DNA of 64,000 nucleotides from JBFGCA01 sp041567315. Lineage in GTDB: Bacteria > Acidobacteriota > Thermoanaerobaculia > Multivoradales > JAHEKO01. Below, one piece after another: positions 55,643-64,000 of this stretch (position 1 is its first letter; every line of letters begins with the position of its first letter). Position numbers and translations under genes: made by a program. Location of the stretch: assembly GCA_041567315.1 (NCBI GenBank), contig JBFGCA010000006.1, forward strand, positions 7,922-71,921. Reading direction: 5' to 3'. Below the pieces are notes generated by a model, which had not been told where the DNA came from, searched no databases, and was given only the letters and a program-made list of their open reading frames with translations.

Positions 55643-57843
55643 GGCAGGACCGCGCCCAGGCGCGCGGCGAGCCGCGTGTAGCGGCGCTCCACCCGGTCGT
55701 TGCGGACCCCGCGGGCCAACGAGCGGGTCTGGCCCACCACCACCACCAGCCGCCGGCCGCGGGTCACCGCCGTGTAGAGCAGGTTGCGGCGCAGCATCAC
55801 GTAGTGCTGCGAGTGGAGCGGCATCACCACGCACGGGTACTCGCTGCCCTGCGCCTTGTGGACCGAGCAGGCGTAGGCCAGGGCCAGCTCGTCGAGGTCG
55901 GCCGGCTCGTAGGTCAGCACCCGGCCGTCGAATCGCACCCGCAGCTTGTCGCCGCCGGCGTCGGTGCCCTCCACCCAACCCACCTCGCCGTTGAACACCT
56001 CGAGGTCGTAGTTGTTGCGGAGCTGCATGACGCGGTCGCCGGCCAGCAGCCGCCCGCCGCCCGGCTCCAGCCGCCGGCCGGCCGGGTTGAGCAGCCGCTG
56101 CAGCTCGCGGTTGAGGTTCTCGGTGCCCAGCAGACCGCGCCGCATCGGGGTCAGCACCTGGATGTCGCGGCGCGGGTCGAGCCCGAAGCGGCGCGGGATG
56201 CGCTCGGTGAGCAGCCGCTCGAGGGTGTCGAGGATCTGCTCGGGCTCGCGGCGGGCGATGAAGTGGAAGTCGGCGTCGGGGTCGGACTGCGCCAGCGCCG
56301 GCAGCTCGCCGCGCAGGATGCGGTGCGCGTTGCGCACGATCAGACTGGACGCCGCCTGGCGAAAGATCCGGGTCAGCCGCACCACCGGCACCACCCCCGA
56401 GTCGATGAGATCGCCCAGCACCCGCCCGGGCCCCACCGAGGGAAGCTGGTCGACGTCCCCGACCAGCAGCAGCTGGCCGTCCTCGGGCAGCGCGTCGACG
56501 AGCTGCCAGGCCAGCCGGCAGTCGAGCATCGAGGCCTCGTCGACGATCACCAGGTCGGCCTCCAGCGGCCGCTGGCGGTGACGCTGGAAGCTCATCGTCC
56601 GCGGGTCGAACTCGAGCAGCCGGTGGAGGGTCTTGGCCTCCGCCCCGGTGGCCTCCGCCAGCCGGTTGGCGGCGCGGCCGGTGGGGGCGGCCAGCGCCAC
56701 CCGCCGCCGCGCCCGGGTCAGCAGGTAGACCACCGCCCGCACCAGGGTGGTCTTGCCGGTCCCGGGTCCGCCGGTGATCACCAGCACCCGCTCGGCCGCC
56801 GCCCGCAGCACCGCCCGCCGCTGCGCGGCCGCCAGCCGCAGCCCGCGGCTGCGCTCGAAGCCCTCGATCGCCTCGGCCGGCGGCGCCGGCAGCGGCTCAC
56901 GACCCGCGAGCAGACCGGCCAGGCGGCGGGCGATGCCCACCTCGGCGGCGTGGAGGTCGGGCCGGAAGAAGCTCTCGGCACCGCCCGCTCCGGCCTCGGA
57001 CGGCACCTCGCGCACCACCGCGCCGCGCTCGACCAGGGCGGCGAGCGCCGTCTCGACCGCCGCCGCAGGGAGATCCAGGAGCTCAGCCGCCTCGCGCACC
57101 AGCTCGCTCCGCGGCAGCAGCACGTGCCCGCGCTCGGTGGCCCGGTCGAGAACGTGGAGCACCCCGGCGGCCGCCCGCTGCGGGGCGTCGGGCGGCAGCC
57201 CCAGCCGGCCGGCGATGCGATCGGCGGTCTGGAACCCGATCCCGAAGACGTCGCTCGCCAGCCGGTAGGGATCGCTTCGCACCAGCTCCGGCGCCTCGGT
57301 CCCGTAGCGCTTGAAGATCTTGACCGCGTGGGCGGTGGAGACGCCGTGCGACTGGAGGAAGACCATCACCTCCCGCATCCCGTGCTGCTCCTGCCACGCC
57401 TGGCGGATGCTCCGTGCCCTCACCGGCCCGATGCCCTCGACCTCGGCCAGCCGGTCGGGCTGGCGCTCGATGACCTCCAGGGTGTCGAGCCCGAACTGCG
57501 CCACCAGCCGCCCGGCCATCACCTTGCCGATCCCCGGCACCATCCCCGACCCCAGATAGCGCTCGATCCCCTCCATCGTCGACGGCTTCAAGCTCAGGTA
57601 CGACTCGGCCCGGAACTGCCGCCCGTACTTGCGGTCCTCCTCCCAGCTCCCGGTCAGCCGCAGCCGCTCCCCGGGCTGAATCGCCGGCAGCCGCCCCACC
57701 GCCGTCACCGTCCCCCGCCCCACCACCGCCAGCCGCAACACCGTCCATCCGCTCGCCTCGCTCGCATACACCACCCGCTGCACCGTCCCCTCGACGGCGT
57801 CGGTTCCCACTGCCGCCGCGGGCCTTTCCATGGCCTCTTTCAT
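55627..57843 (-). CDS. recD2: RecD2-type ATP-dependent DNA helicase
   Basis: 738 residues; a 5'-3' helicase of superfamily 1B not bound to RecBC. N-terminal OB-like and helix-hairpin-helix regions have GMVPGIGKVMAGRLV and VEGIGPVRARSIRQAW. The helicase core has GGPGTGKTTLV (Walker A, about residue 345), VIVDEASMLDC (II), GDVDQLPSVGPGRVLGD (III), LTRIFRQAASS (IV) and ACSVHKAQGSEYP with YTAVTRGRRLV (V and VI). recB and recC are absent nearby. TAGACT lies 12 bases before the ATG. The C-terminus is in a tandem repeat. Confidence 0.93.
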   Translation of the reverse strand: MKEAMERPAAAVGTDAVEGTVQRVVYASEASGWTVLRLAVVGRGTVTAVGRLPAIQPGERLRLTGSWEEDRKYGRQFRAESYLSLKPSTMEGIERYLGSGMVPGIGKVMAGRLVAQFGLDTLEVIERQPDRLAEVEGIGPVRARSIRQAWQEQHGMREVMVFLQSHGVSTAHAVKIFKRYGTEAPELVRSDPYRLASDVFGIGFQTADRIAGRLGLPPDAPQRAAAGVLHVLDRATERGHVLLPRSELVREAAELLDLPAAAVETALAALVERGAVVREVPSEAGAGGAESFFRPDLHAAEVGIARRLAGLLAGREPLPAPPAEAIEGFERSRGLRLAAAQRRAVLRAAAERVLVITGGPGTGKTTLVRAVVYLLTRARRRVALAAPTGRAANRLAEATGAEAKTLHRLLEFDPRTMSFQRHRQRPLEADLVIVDEASMLDCRLAWQLVDALPEDGQLLLVGDVDQLPSVGPGRVLGDLIDSGVVPVVRLTRIFRQAASSLIVRNAHRILRGELPALAQSDPDADFHFIARREPEQILDTLERLLTERIPRRFGLDPRRDIQVLTPMRRGLLGTENLNRELQRLLNPAGRRLEPGGGRLLAGDRVMQLRNNYDLEVFNGEVGWVEGTDAGGDKLRVRFDGRVLTYEPADLDELALAYACSVHKAQGSEYPCVVMPLHSQHYVMLRRNLLYTAVTRGRRLVVVVGQTRSLARGVRNDRVERRYTRLAARLGAVLPRLSG

Positions 57844-58112
57844 TGCCCTTTCGCCAGTCTACGTGAGCCCGCGAGTTTCGCTTGCAGGTCGACAAAGAGG
57901 TCAGGAGGGCTATCTTCATCAGACCTGGCTGGAGGGGGGCGCGCCCTTCGAACGGGCCCCGTTAAACCGTTCGGTCGGCAAGCTGGGTAGAGCGGGTCTG
58001 GGCAGATTGCAGGAGTGGTGCACGCTTGAACTGGTCCTCAACCTCCCTACGGCTGCGGCATTCGATTTCCACGGAGGGATCGCCGGAGCGGGTCAGTCTC
58101 GCCAGCCCGTGT
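57844..58112. other. Intergenic region upstream of recD2
   Basis: Carries the probable recD2 -10 box TAGACT on the minus strand (57856-57861). I see no gene, tRNA or repeat in the rest, up to the 172-bp element. Confidence 0.5.
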
Positions 58113-58284
58113 GGAGCCGGCCGGGGTGGGGTGCGACAGGGACCTGGAGCCGAGCGCTTGCGCGAGTCCTCGCAGTTCGACCGACCTCCCAGCGCTCGGC
58201 GGATAGGAGGAACGGGCGTCCCCCGTGAAGCTCTCCAGGCCCGTTCCGTGCCCAGGCGTACCCCACCCCGGTCGGCTCTCGCCA
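58113..58284. mobile_element. 172-bp palindromic element, copy 2
   Basis: Same length as the copy at 8392-8563. The ends are GAGCCGGCCGGGGTGGGG and CCCCACCCCGGTCGGCTC. The interior is less conserved than the ends but keeps blocks such as CGACAGGG, AGCGCTTGCG and TGAAG. It lies upstream of the sigma-54 response regulator gene. Confidence 0.72.
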
Positions 58285-58335
58285 CAGACCTCCCCCACTG
58301 ACCCGCGCCCCAAACCCACGCCCTCGCGGCTGTGC

Positions 58336-58341
58336 CAGAAT
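58336..58341 (+). promoter_or_regulatory. Possible -10 box of the response regulator gene
   Basis: CAGAAT lies 9 bases before ATG 58351, with no ribosome-binding site. It is a weaker match to the TANNNT pattern. Confidence 0.3.
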
Positions 58342-58350
58342 GGCGCCGCC

Positions 58351-59736
<1,386 letters not shown>

Positions 59737-59751
59737 GGAGGAGGGTGGGGA

Positions 59752-59967
59752 ATGGAGCTACCGGCCGAAGTGCTGATCCACAACGCGCTGCTGGGGCTCA
59801 AGGGCGCCCCCGGGACGCTGCTGCAGATCGCCCCGGAGGGCTACTACCTGGTGACCTGCCGTTTCGGCGACCGCGAGCACCGGGTGATGCTGCCGGTGGG
59901 CGACACCGTGATCATCGCCAAGGAGCACGAGGAGCCGGCCGCCGAGATCCTCGACGTGGAGCGCTAG
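59752..59967 (+). CDS. Small conserved protein, unknown function
   Basis: 71 residues, soluble, probably all-beta at its centre (TLLQIAPEGYYLVTCRFGDREHRVMLP). GAGGAGG upstream and 15-base spacing suggest cotranscription with the response regulator. No family recognised. Its TAG stop is in a CTAG 8 bases before element copy C. Confidence 0.65.
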   Translation: MELPAEVLIHNALLGLKGAPGTLLQIAPEGYYLVTCRFGDREHRVMLPVGDTVIIAKEHEEPAAEILDVER

Positions 59968-59971
59968 CAGG

Positions 59972-60140
59972 CTGGGAGTCCGTGGTGGAAGTCCGCCCGC
60001 CCGTCTGGCGGCGGGGCGGAGCCGTCTGCGGCGTTGCCGCTCCTCGACAATGGCCCGGCATTGCCTGCGTCGCGTCGCCTGGCATCCGGCCCCGCCGCGT
60101 CCGCCAGCCGCCCCGACCGACTCCCACCACGGACTCCTAG
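59972..60140. mobile_element. 169-bp palindromic element, copy C
   Basis: Same length and nearly the same sequence as copy B; the left edge is CTGG instead of CTAG. It fills the space between two convergent genes. Its right CTAG (60137-60140) contains the stop codon of pdxJ. As a long hairpin it may also act as a bidirectional terminator. Confidence 0.85.
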
Positions 60141-60862
60141 CCGGCCCCGATGGCGTCCAGCATCTCGCGGACGGCGGCGGTCATGCCGACGAGGACGGCG
60201 CGCGAGACTATGGCGTGGCCGATGTTGAGCTCTTCGACCTCGGGGAGGGCGGCCACCGGGCCGACGTTGCCGACGGTCAGGCCGTGGCCGGCGTAGACCC
60301 GGAAGCCGGCGGCGGCGCCCTGGCCGGCGGCGGCGCGGATCTTCTCGAATTCGGCCGCCTGTTGCGGACCGGTCGCGCGGGTGTAGGCGTCGGTGTTGAT
60401 CTCGAAGCCGGCGACCGGGCCGCGGCCGTGGCGCTCTAGCGCCTCGAGCTGCCGCGGCTCCGGGTCGAGGAAGATCGACACCGCGATGCCGGCTTCGGCG
60501 AGCCGTGCGGCGGCGGCCGCCGCCCGCTCGCCGCCCGCCACCAGTTCGAGACCGCCCTCGGTGGTCACCTCCTCGGACCGCTCGGGCACCAGGGTGGCCT
60601 GGTCGGGGTGGACCTCGAGAGCGAGGGCCAGCATCTCGTCGCTGATCGCCATCTCGAGGTTGAGCTTGCCGCGGACGGCGCTGCGGAGCCGCCGCACGTC
60701 GTCGTCCTGGACGTGCCGGCGGTCGCCCCGCAAGTGGACGGTGATGCCGCCCGCCCCGGCCGCCTCGGCGAGCCGCGCCGCCTCCACCGGATCGGGGTAG
60801 GCGGCGCGCCGCGCCTGGCGCAGGGTCGCGACGTGGTCGACGTTGACCGACAGCAGGGTCAT
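60137..60862 (-). CDS. pdxJ: Pyridoxine 5'-phosphate synthase
   Basis: 241 residues. Closes the ring of vitamin B6 from 1-deoxyxylulose 5-phosphate and 3-amino-2-oxopropyl phosphate. Family blocks are LSVNVDHVATLRQARR, GITVHLRGDRRHVQDDDV, NLEMAISDEM, CLVPE-type segment ATLVPERSEEVTTEGGL, and VYAGHGLTVGNV. The ATG overlaps the glmM stop by ATGA. The last codon and stop lie in the edge of element C. Confidence 0.95.
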   Translation of the reverse strand: MTLLSVNVDHVATLRQARRAAYPDPVEAARLAEAAGAGGITVHLRGDRRHVQDDDVRRLRSAVRGKLNLEMAISDEMLALALEVHPDQATLVPERSEEVTTEGGLELVAGGERAAAAAARLAEAGIAVSIFLDPEPRQLEALERHGRGPVAGFEINTDAYTRATGPQQAAEFEKIRAAAGQGAAAGFRVYAGHGLTVGNVGPVAALPEVEELNIGHAIVSRAVLVGMTAAVREMLDAIGAG

Positions 60863-62304
60863 CGCGGACGTTCGCCGGTGCCGGCCGGCTGCGGCTCCCC
60901 GACCTCGGCGCGGATGGCCTCGAGGATCTCCGCGGCCAGGGCCTCGATCTCCGCCTGGTCCGGGCCTTCGAGCATCACCCGCGCCAGCGGCTCGGTGCCG
61001 CTGTAGCGCAGCACCAGCCGGCCGCGGTCGCCCAGACGCTCTTCGGCGGCGCGGGCCGCCGCCGCCACCCGCGGCAGGCCGAGCAGCTGCGGCTTGCTGG
61101 CCACCCGGACGTTGCGCAGCACCTGCGGGTAGCGCCGGAAGCCGTCCAGCAGCCGCGACAGCGGCCGGCCGGCCGCCGCCACCCGGCGCGCCACCTCGAG
61201 CGCGGTCAGCAGCCCGTCGCCGGTGGTCGAGAGATCGAGGTGGACGAGGTGGCCCGACTGCTCGCCGCCCAGCCGGATGCCGGTGCGGAGCATCGCGGCG
61301 ACCACCTCGCGGTCGCCGACCCCGCAGCGCTCGACCGCGATGCCGTCGGCCGCGAGCGCTCGCTCGAGCCCCAGGTTGCTCATCGTGGTGGCGACCACCG
61401 CCGGGGGATCGAGCCGGCCCTCGCTCTTCAGCCCCCGCGCCCACAGGTAGAGCAGGGCGTCGCCGTCGCGCACCTCGCCGGTCTCGTCGGCGAACAGGGC
61501 GCGGTCGGCGTCGCCGTCGAAGGCCACCCCGCAGGCGGCGCCGTGGCGCCGCACCGCCCGGGCCATCTCCTGCGGGTGGGTGGAGCCGCAGCCGCGGTTG
61601 ATGTTGGCGCCGTCGGGCCGGTCGAAGAGCGACACCACTTCGGCGCCGAGCTGGCGGAGAAGCTCGGCGGCCCGCCCCGCGGCGGCGCCGTGGGCGCTGT
61701 CGACCACCACCCGCAGGCCCTCCAGCCGCCGGTTGCCGCCGGCCTCGAGGAGGCCGGCGAGATAGCGGCCGGCGAGCGCCGGCTCGACCTCCAGTCCCAC
61801 CGGCGGCCGATCGTCCACGCCGGTCGGCCGGCTCGCCGGATCGGGGCTCGCCAAATCGGGGTTCGCCGGCACGGGGTCCGCCGGGGCCGCGCGCCCCGCG
61901 GACGCCCGCGCGAGTCGTTCTTCGAGCGCCCGCTCGCGCTCCACCGGCCACTTGAAGCCGTCGCCGCCGAAGAGCTTGATGCCGTTGTCGGACGCCGGGT
62001 TGTGGCTGGCCGAGACCGCCACGCCGGCGGCGGCGCCCAGCTCCCGGACCAGCCAGGCCACGCCGGGCGTCGGCAGCACCCCCGCCAGCCGCGCGCCGGC
62101 GCCGCCGGCCGCCAGCCCGGCCGCCAGCCAGCCCCACAGAGTCGGCGTGCTGGCGCGGGTGTCGCCGGCCACCACCACCACCGGGTCGGCCCCGTCCTCG
62201 CCCAGCATCGCCGCCAGCTCGGCGCCAAGCGCCACCACCGTCGCCCGGTCCAGCGGCGGGCGGCCGAACGGGGCGCGGATGCCGTCGGTGCCGAAGAGGG
62301 TCAT
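60859..62304 (-). CDS. glmM: Phosphoglucosamine mutase
   Basis: 481 residues; converts glucosamine-6-phosphate to glucosamine-1-phosphate for UDP-GlcNAc. The phosphoserine loop is AVSASHNPASDNGIKLFG, the metal loop DGDADRALFAD, the sugar-binding loop GGEQSGHLVHLD and the phosphate-binding tail RYSGTEPLARVM. It is about 30 residues longer than usual through an insert at about 130-165 rich in Pro, Ala and Asp. It overlaps cdaR and pdxJ, so the operon is tight. Association of GlmM with CdaA is known in Firmicutes. Confidence 0.95.
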   Translation of the reverse strand: MTLFGTDGIRAPFGRPPLDRATVVALGAELAAMLGEDGADPVVVVAGDTRASTPTLWGWLAAGLAAGGAGARLAGVLPTPGVAWLVRELGAAAGVAVSASHNPASDNGIKLFGGDGFKWPVERERALEERLARASAGRAAPADPVPANPDLASPDPASRPTGVDDRPPVGLEVEPALAGRYLAGLLEAGGNRRLEGLRVVVDSAHGAAAGRAAELLRQLGAEVVSLFDRPDGANINRGCGSTHPQEMARAVRRHGAACGVAFDGDADRALFADETGEVRDGDALLYLWARGLKSEGRLDPPAVVATTMSNLGLERALAADGIAVERCGVGDREVVAAMLRTGIRLGGEQSGHLVHLDLSTTGDGLLTALEVARRVAAAGRPLSRLLDGFRRYPQVLRNVRVASKPQLLGLPRVAAAARAAEERLGDRGRLVLRYSGTEPLARVMLEGPDQAEIEALAAEILEAIRAEVGEPQPAGTGERPR

Positions 62305-62966
62305 TCCCCGCCCTGGGCCGCGCCCGGGATCTGCAGCGGGATCCGCACGGTCACGATCCGCGGCTGCACCACCTTGATCAACGGATCGGACGACAGCACC
62401 GCCGCCTGCTGCTCGAAGTCGATGGCGTGACCGGTGAGGTCGACCGGGGTGGTCGACAGGAAGCTGGCCTGGGCGATCCGCGACTCGGGGCCGCGCACCA
62501 GCACCAGCGCCGGAATCACCTCGGGGTCCAGCACCACGGCGCCGGCCGCCGGCTCGCCGACCAGCCGCGGCCGCACCCCCAGCAGGTGGTCCTGCTCGCG
62601 GTCGAGCTCGACGCGGATCAGGTTGGGCTCGATCGAGACCAGCTCCAGGCCCTCCGGCAGAAAAACGTTCTCGGCCGTGAGCGGCACCTCGAAGATGCCC
62701 TTGGCCGGGCTGTCGAGGTCGACGAAGATGTCCACCTGGAAGGGGTTCAGGTGCCGCATCTGGCTCACCGGACCCCGCACCGTGACCCGCACCGTCTCCA
62801 CCGGGTCGAGCGCCACCAGCCCGGGGAAGTTGGCGTAGCGGACGTTGGCCTCGAGCACCGTGTCGCTCAGCCGCTCGCGCCGCTGGAGCGACACGAAGAA
62901 CCAGACGAGGAGGGCCAGGAAAAGGGCCAGAAGGCGCAGGCCCCAGATGCTTCGCGAGTCGTTCAA
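62301..62966 (-). CDS. cdaR: YbbR-domain protein, CdaA regulator-like
   Basis: 221 residues with one N-terminal membrane span (about 10-28, LRLLALFLALLVWFFVSL) and two YbbR-type beta domains (VRVTVRGP, VRVELDRE). In Firmicutes CdaR binds and regulates the diadenylate cyclase CdaA; the gene order cdaA-cdaR-glmM is the same here. It overlaps glmM by 4 bases. Confidence 0.88.
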   Translation of the reverse strand: MNDSRSIWGLRLLALFLALLVWFFVSLQRRERLSDTVLEANVRYANFPGLVALDPVETVRVTVRGPVSQMRHLNPFQVDIFVDLDSPAKGIFEVPLTAENVFLPEGLELVSIEPNLIRVELDREQDHLLGVRPRLVGEPAAGAVVLDPEVIPALVLVRGPESRIAQASFLSTTPVDLTGHAIDFEQQAAVLSSDPLIKVVQPRIVTVRIPLQIPGAAQGGE

Positions 62967-63050
62967 GGGCTATTCGGGCCGACCGGCACTCGAGGCGGGG
63001 CTCATGGCGGGGCCGCGCCCGTTGACTCTAACAGTTGCAACGGACGCACC

Positions 63051-63839
63051 TCAGGCGGCTTCGGCGGGCTGGGAGCTGAGGTCGGTGAGCAGGTAGCGGT
63101 AGAGGGTGTTGCGCAGGCTCTTGGAGTCGAGCTCGCGGATCAGCTTGCCGCCGATGGCGACGCCGATGTGGCCGGTCTCTTCGGAGACCACCACCGCCAG
63201 GGCGTCGGTCTCCTCCGAGATCCCCAGCGCCGCCCGGTGGCGGGTGCCGAACTCCTTCGAGACCTCGGGGTTGGAGGTCAGCGGCAGGAAGCAGGCGGCG
63301 GCGGCGATGCGGTCGCTCTGGAGGATGACGGCGCCGTCGTGGAGCGGCGTCTCGGGGCTGAAGAGGTTGATCAGCAGGTCGTAGGAGACCTGGGCGTCGA
63401 CCGCGATCCCGGTCTCGATGTAGTCGCGCAGCCCCTCCAGCCGCTGGATGACGATCAGCGCCCCGATCCGGCGGTCGGCCAAAGTGCTGGCCGCCACCAC
63501 CACCTCGTGGATCTTGGACTCGATCTGCCGGTGCGCCCCCAGGCCCCACAGCGGGTTGCGGCCGAAGTTGGCCAGGGCGCGGCGGATCTCCTGCTGGAAG
63601 AGCACGATGATGGCGAACGGCAAGACCAGCAGGAACTTGCCCAGCAGCTCCTGGAGGGTCATCAGCTTGAAGACGCCGGCCAGGTAGTAGAAGCCGGCGA
63701 TGAACAGGATGCCGATCAGCACCTGGACGGCGCGGGTGCCGCGGATCAGCAGCAGCAGGTTGTAGATCACGATCGCCACCAGCGCCACGTCGAGGAGGTC
63801 GCGCCAGGTCAGGAATTCGCTCCACTCGACGCCGCTCAT
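63051..63839 (-). CDS. cdaA: Diadenylate cyclase, CdaA type
   Basis: 262 residues. Three N-terminal membrane spans (about 15-85) are followed by the DAC domain, whose catalytic motifs are present: PLHDGAVILQSDRI (DGA) and FGTRHRAALGISEETDALAVVVS (RHR, here at about residues 190-210). Makes c-di-AMP, which controls potassium and osmolyte uptake and wall homeostasis. It overlaps the folP stop by ATGA and precedes cdaR and glmM. Confidence 0.95.
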   Translation of the reverse strand: MSGVEWSEFLTWRDLLDVALVAIVIYNLLLLIRGTRAVQVLIGILFIAGFYYLAGVFKLMTLQELLGKFLLVLPFAIIVLFQQEIRRALANFGRNPLWGLGAHRQIESKIHEVVVAASTLADRRIGALIVIQRLEGLRDYIETGIAVDAQVSYDLLINLFSPETPLHDGAVILQSDRIAAAACFLPLTSNPEVSKEFGTRHRAALGISEETDALAVVVSEETGHIGVAIGGKLIRELDSKSLRNTLYRYLLTDLSSQPAEAA

Positions 63840-64000
63840 CCGCCGCCGCCTCCCGCCGCAGAGATCGCTTCCCAGACCGCCAGGAACTGCGCCGTCTCGG
63901 CCACGTCGTGCACCCGCACCACCTCGGCGCCGGCGGCGGCGGCCCAGGCCACCGCCGCCAGGCTGCCCGCCAGGCGGCGATCGGGCGGCTCGCCGGTGAC
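63836..64000 (-). CDS. folP: Dihydropteroate synthase, C-terminal end
   Basis: Only the last 54 codons are present, cut by the window edge. RLAGSLAAVAWAAAAGAEVV and RVHDVAETAQFL match the end of DHPS, which includes the pterin-phosphate-binding RVHDV. This enzyme of folate synthesis often precedes cdaA in Firmicutes too. It overlaps the cdaA start by ATGA. Confidence 0.85.
   Translation of the reverse strand, partial: VTGEPPDRRLAGSLAAVAWAAAAGAEVVRVHDVAETAQFLAVWEAISAAGGGGG

Noticed and set aside
54751..57990. 1079-codon open frame crossing the bactofilin-like gene and antisense to recD2
   Set aside because: It runs through two real genes and a terminator hairpin; typical GC-rich shadow frame.

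Overview
The window is about 64 kb of very GC-rich, densely coded bacterial chromosome with no plasmid, prophage, CRISPR, rRNA or tRNA signal that I can see. Three things suggest an Acidobacteriota-like organism: a protein of the VWFA-related family first described in Acidobacteria, a futalosine-pathway menaquinone gene (mqnD), and a Bacteroidetes-type three-subunit succinate dehydrogenase. This is an inference; no marker RNA is present to settle it.

Layout. 1-12 kb is a central-carbon block: the C-terminal end of an aconitase-family enzyme, a class 3 L-asparaginase, mqnD, cdd (opposite strand), icd, mdh, a membrane SpoIIE-type phosphatase, sucCD, a degenerate peptidase S51 homologue and ndk. 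12-21 kb holds envelope and secreted proteins: a CehA/McbA-like metallohydrolase, a P1-family peptidase, a VIT1-type transporter, a monoheme outer-membrane protein and a large TonB-dependent receptor. 21-26.4 kb is a coupled three-gene cluster VWFA-TPR-VWFA, all apparently exported. 26.5-31 kb carries exonuclease III and an aminotransferase, 2-hydroxyacid dehydrogenase and glycerate 2-kinase group. 31-36 kb holds an exported methyltransferase, small unknown proteins, egtD, a hydrolase-OsmC fusion and a PcnB-type nucleotidyltransferase. 36.5-40 kb is sdhCAB. 40-46 kb has a 5'-shortened C25 peptidase, a flippase-like protein, and a glycolipid glycosyltransferase, YkoP-like and NodB deacetylase set. 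46-56 kb contains a MerA-like reductase with TVP38, glnA, a sugar nucleotidyltransferase, uppP, and an ECF sigma factor with two membrane proteins. 56-64 kb has recD2, a sigma-54 response regulator, and the folP-cdaA-cdaR-glmM-pdxJ operon (c-di-AMP synthesis beside cell-wall precursor synthesis).

The least ordinary content lies between genes. Three families of small palindromic elements recur: a 169-bp family (three full copies of identical length plus three shortened or solo copies), a 167-bp element with perfect 32-bp terminal inverted repeats, and a 172-bp family (two copies of identical length). The first two share a hairpin core whose stem bases differ but still pair, and both have CTAG at their edges. 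In three cases that CTAG contains the TAG stop codon of a neighbouring gene, so the elements look inserted exactly at stop codons. A second pattern is a TANNNT -10 box 6-10 bases before the start codon of several genes without a ribosome-binding site, which suggests frequent leaderless transcription. Two gene remnants (a PIN-domain toxin and a Cds6-like domain) flank the C25 peptidase/flippase region and mark it as a place of gene decay.
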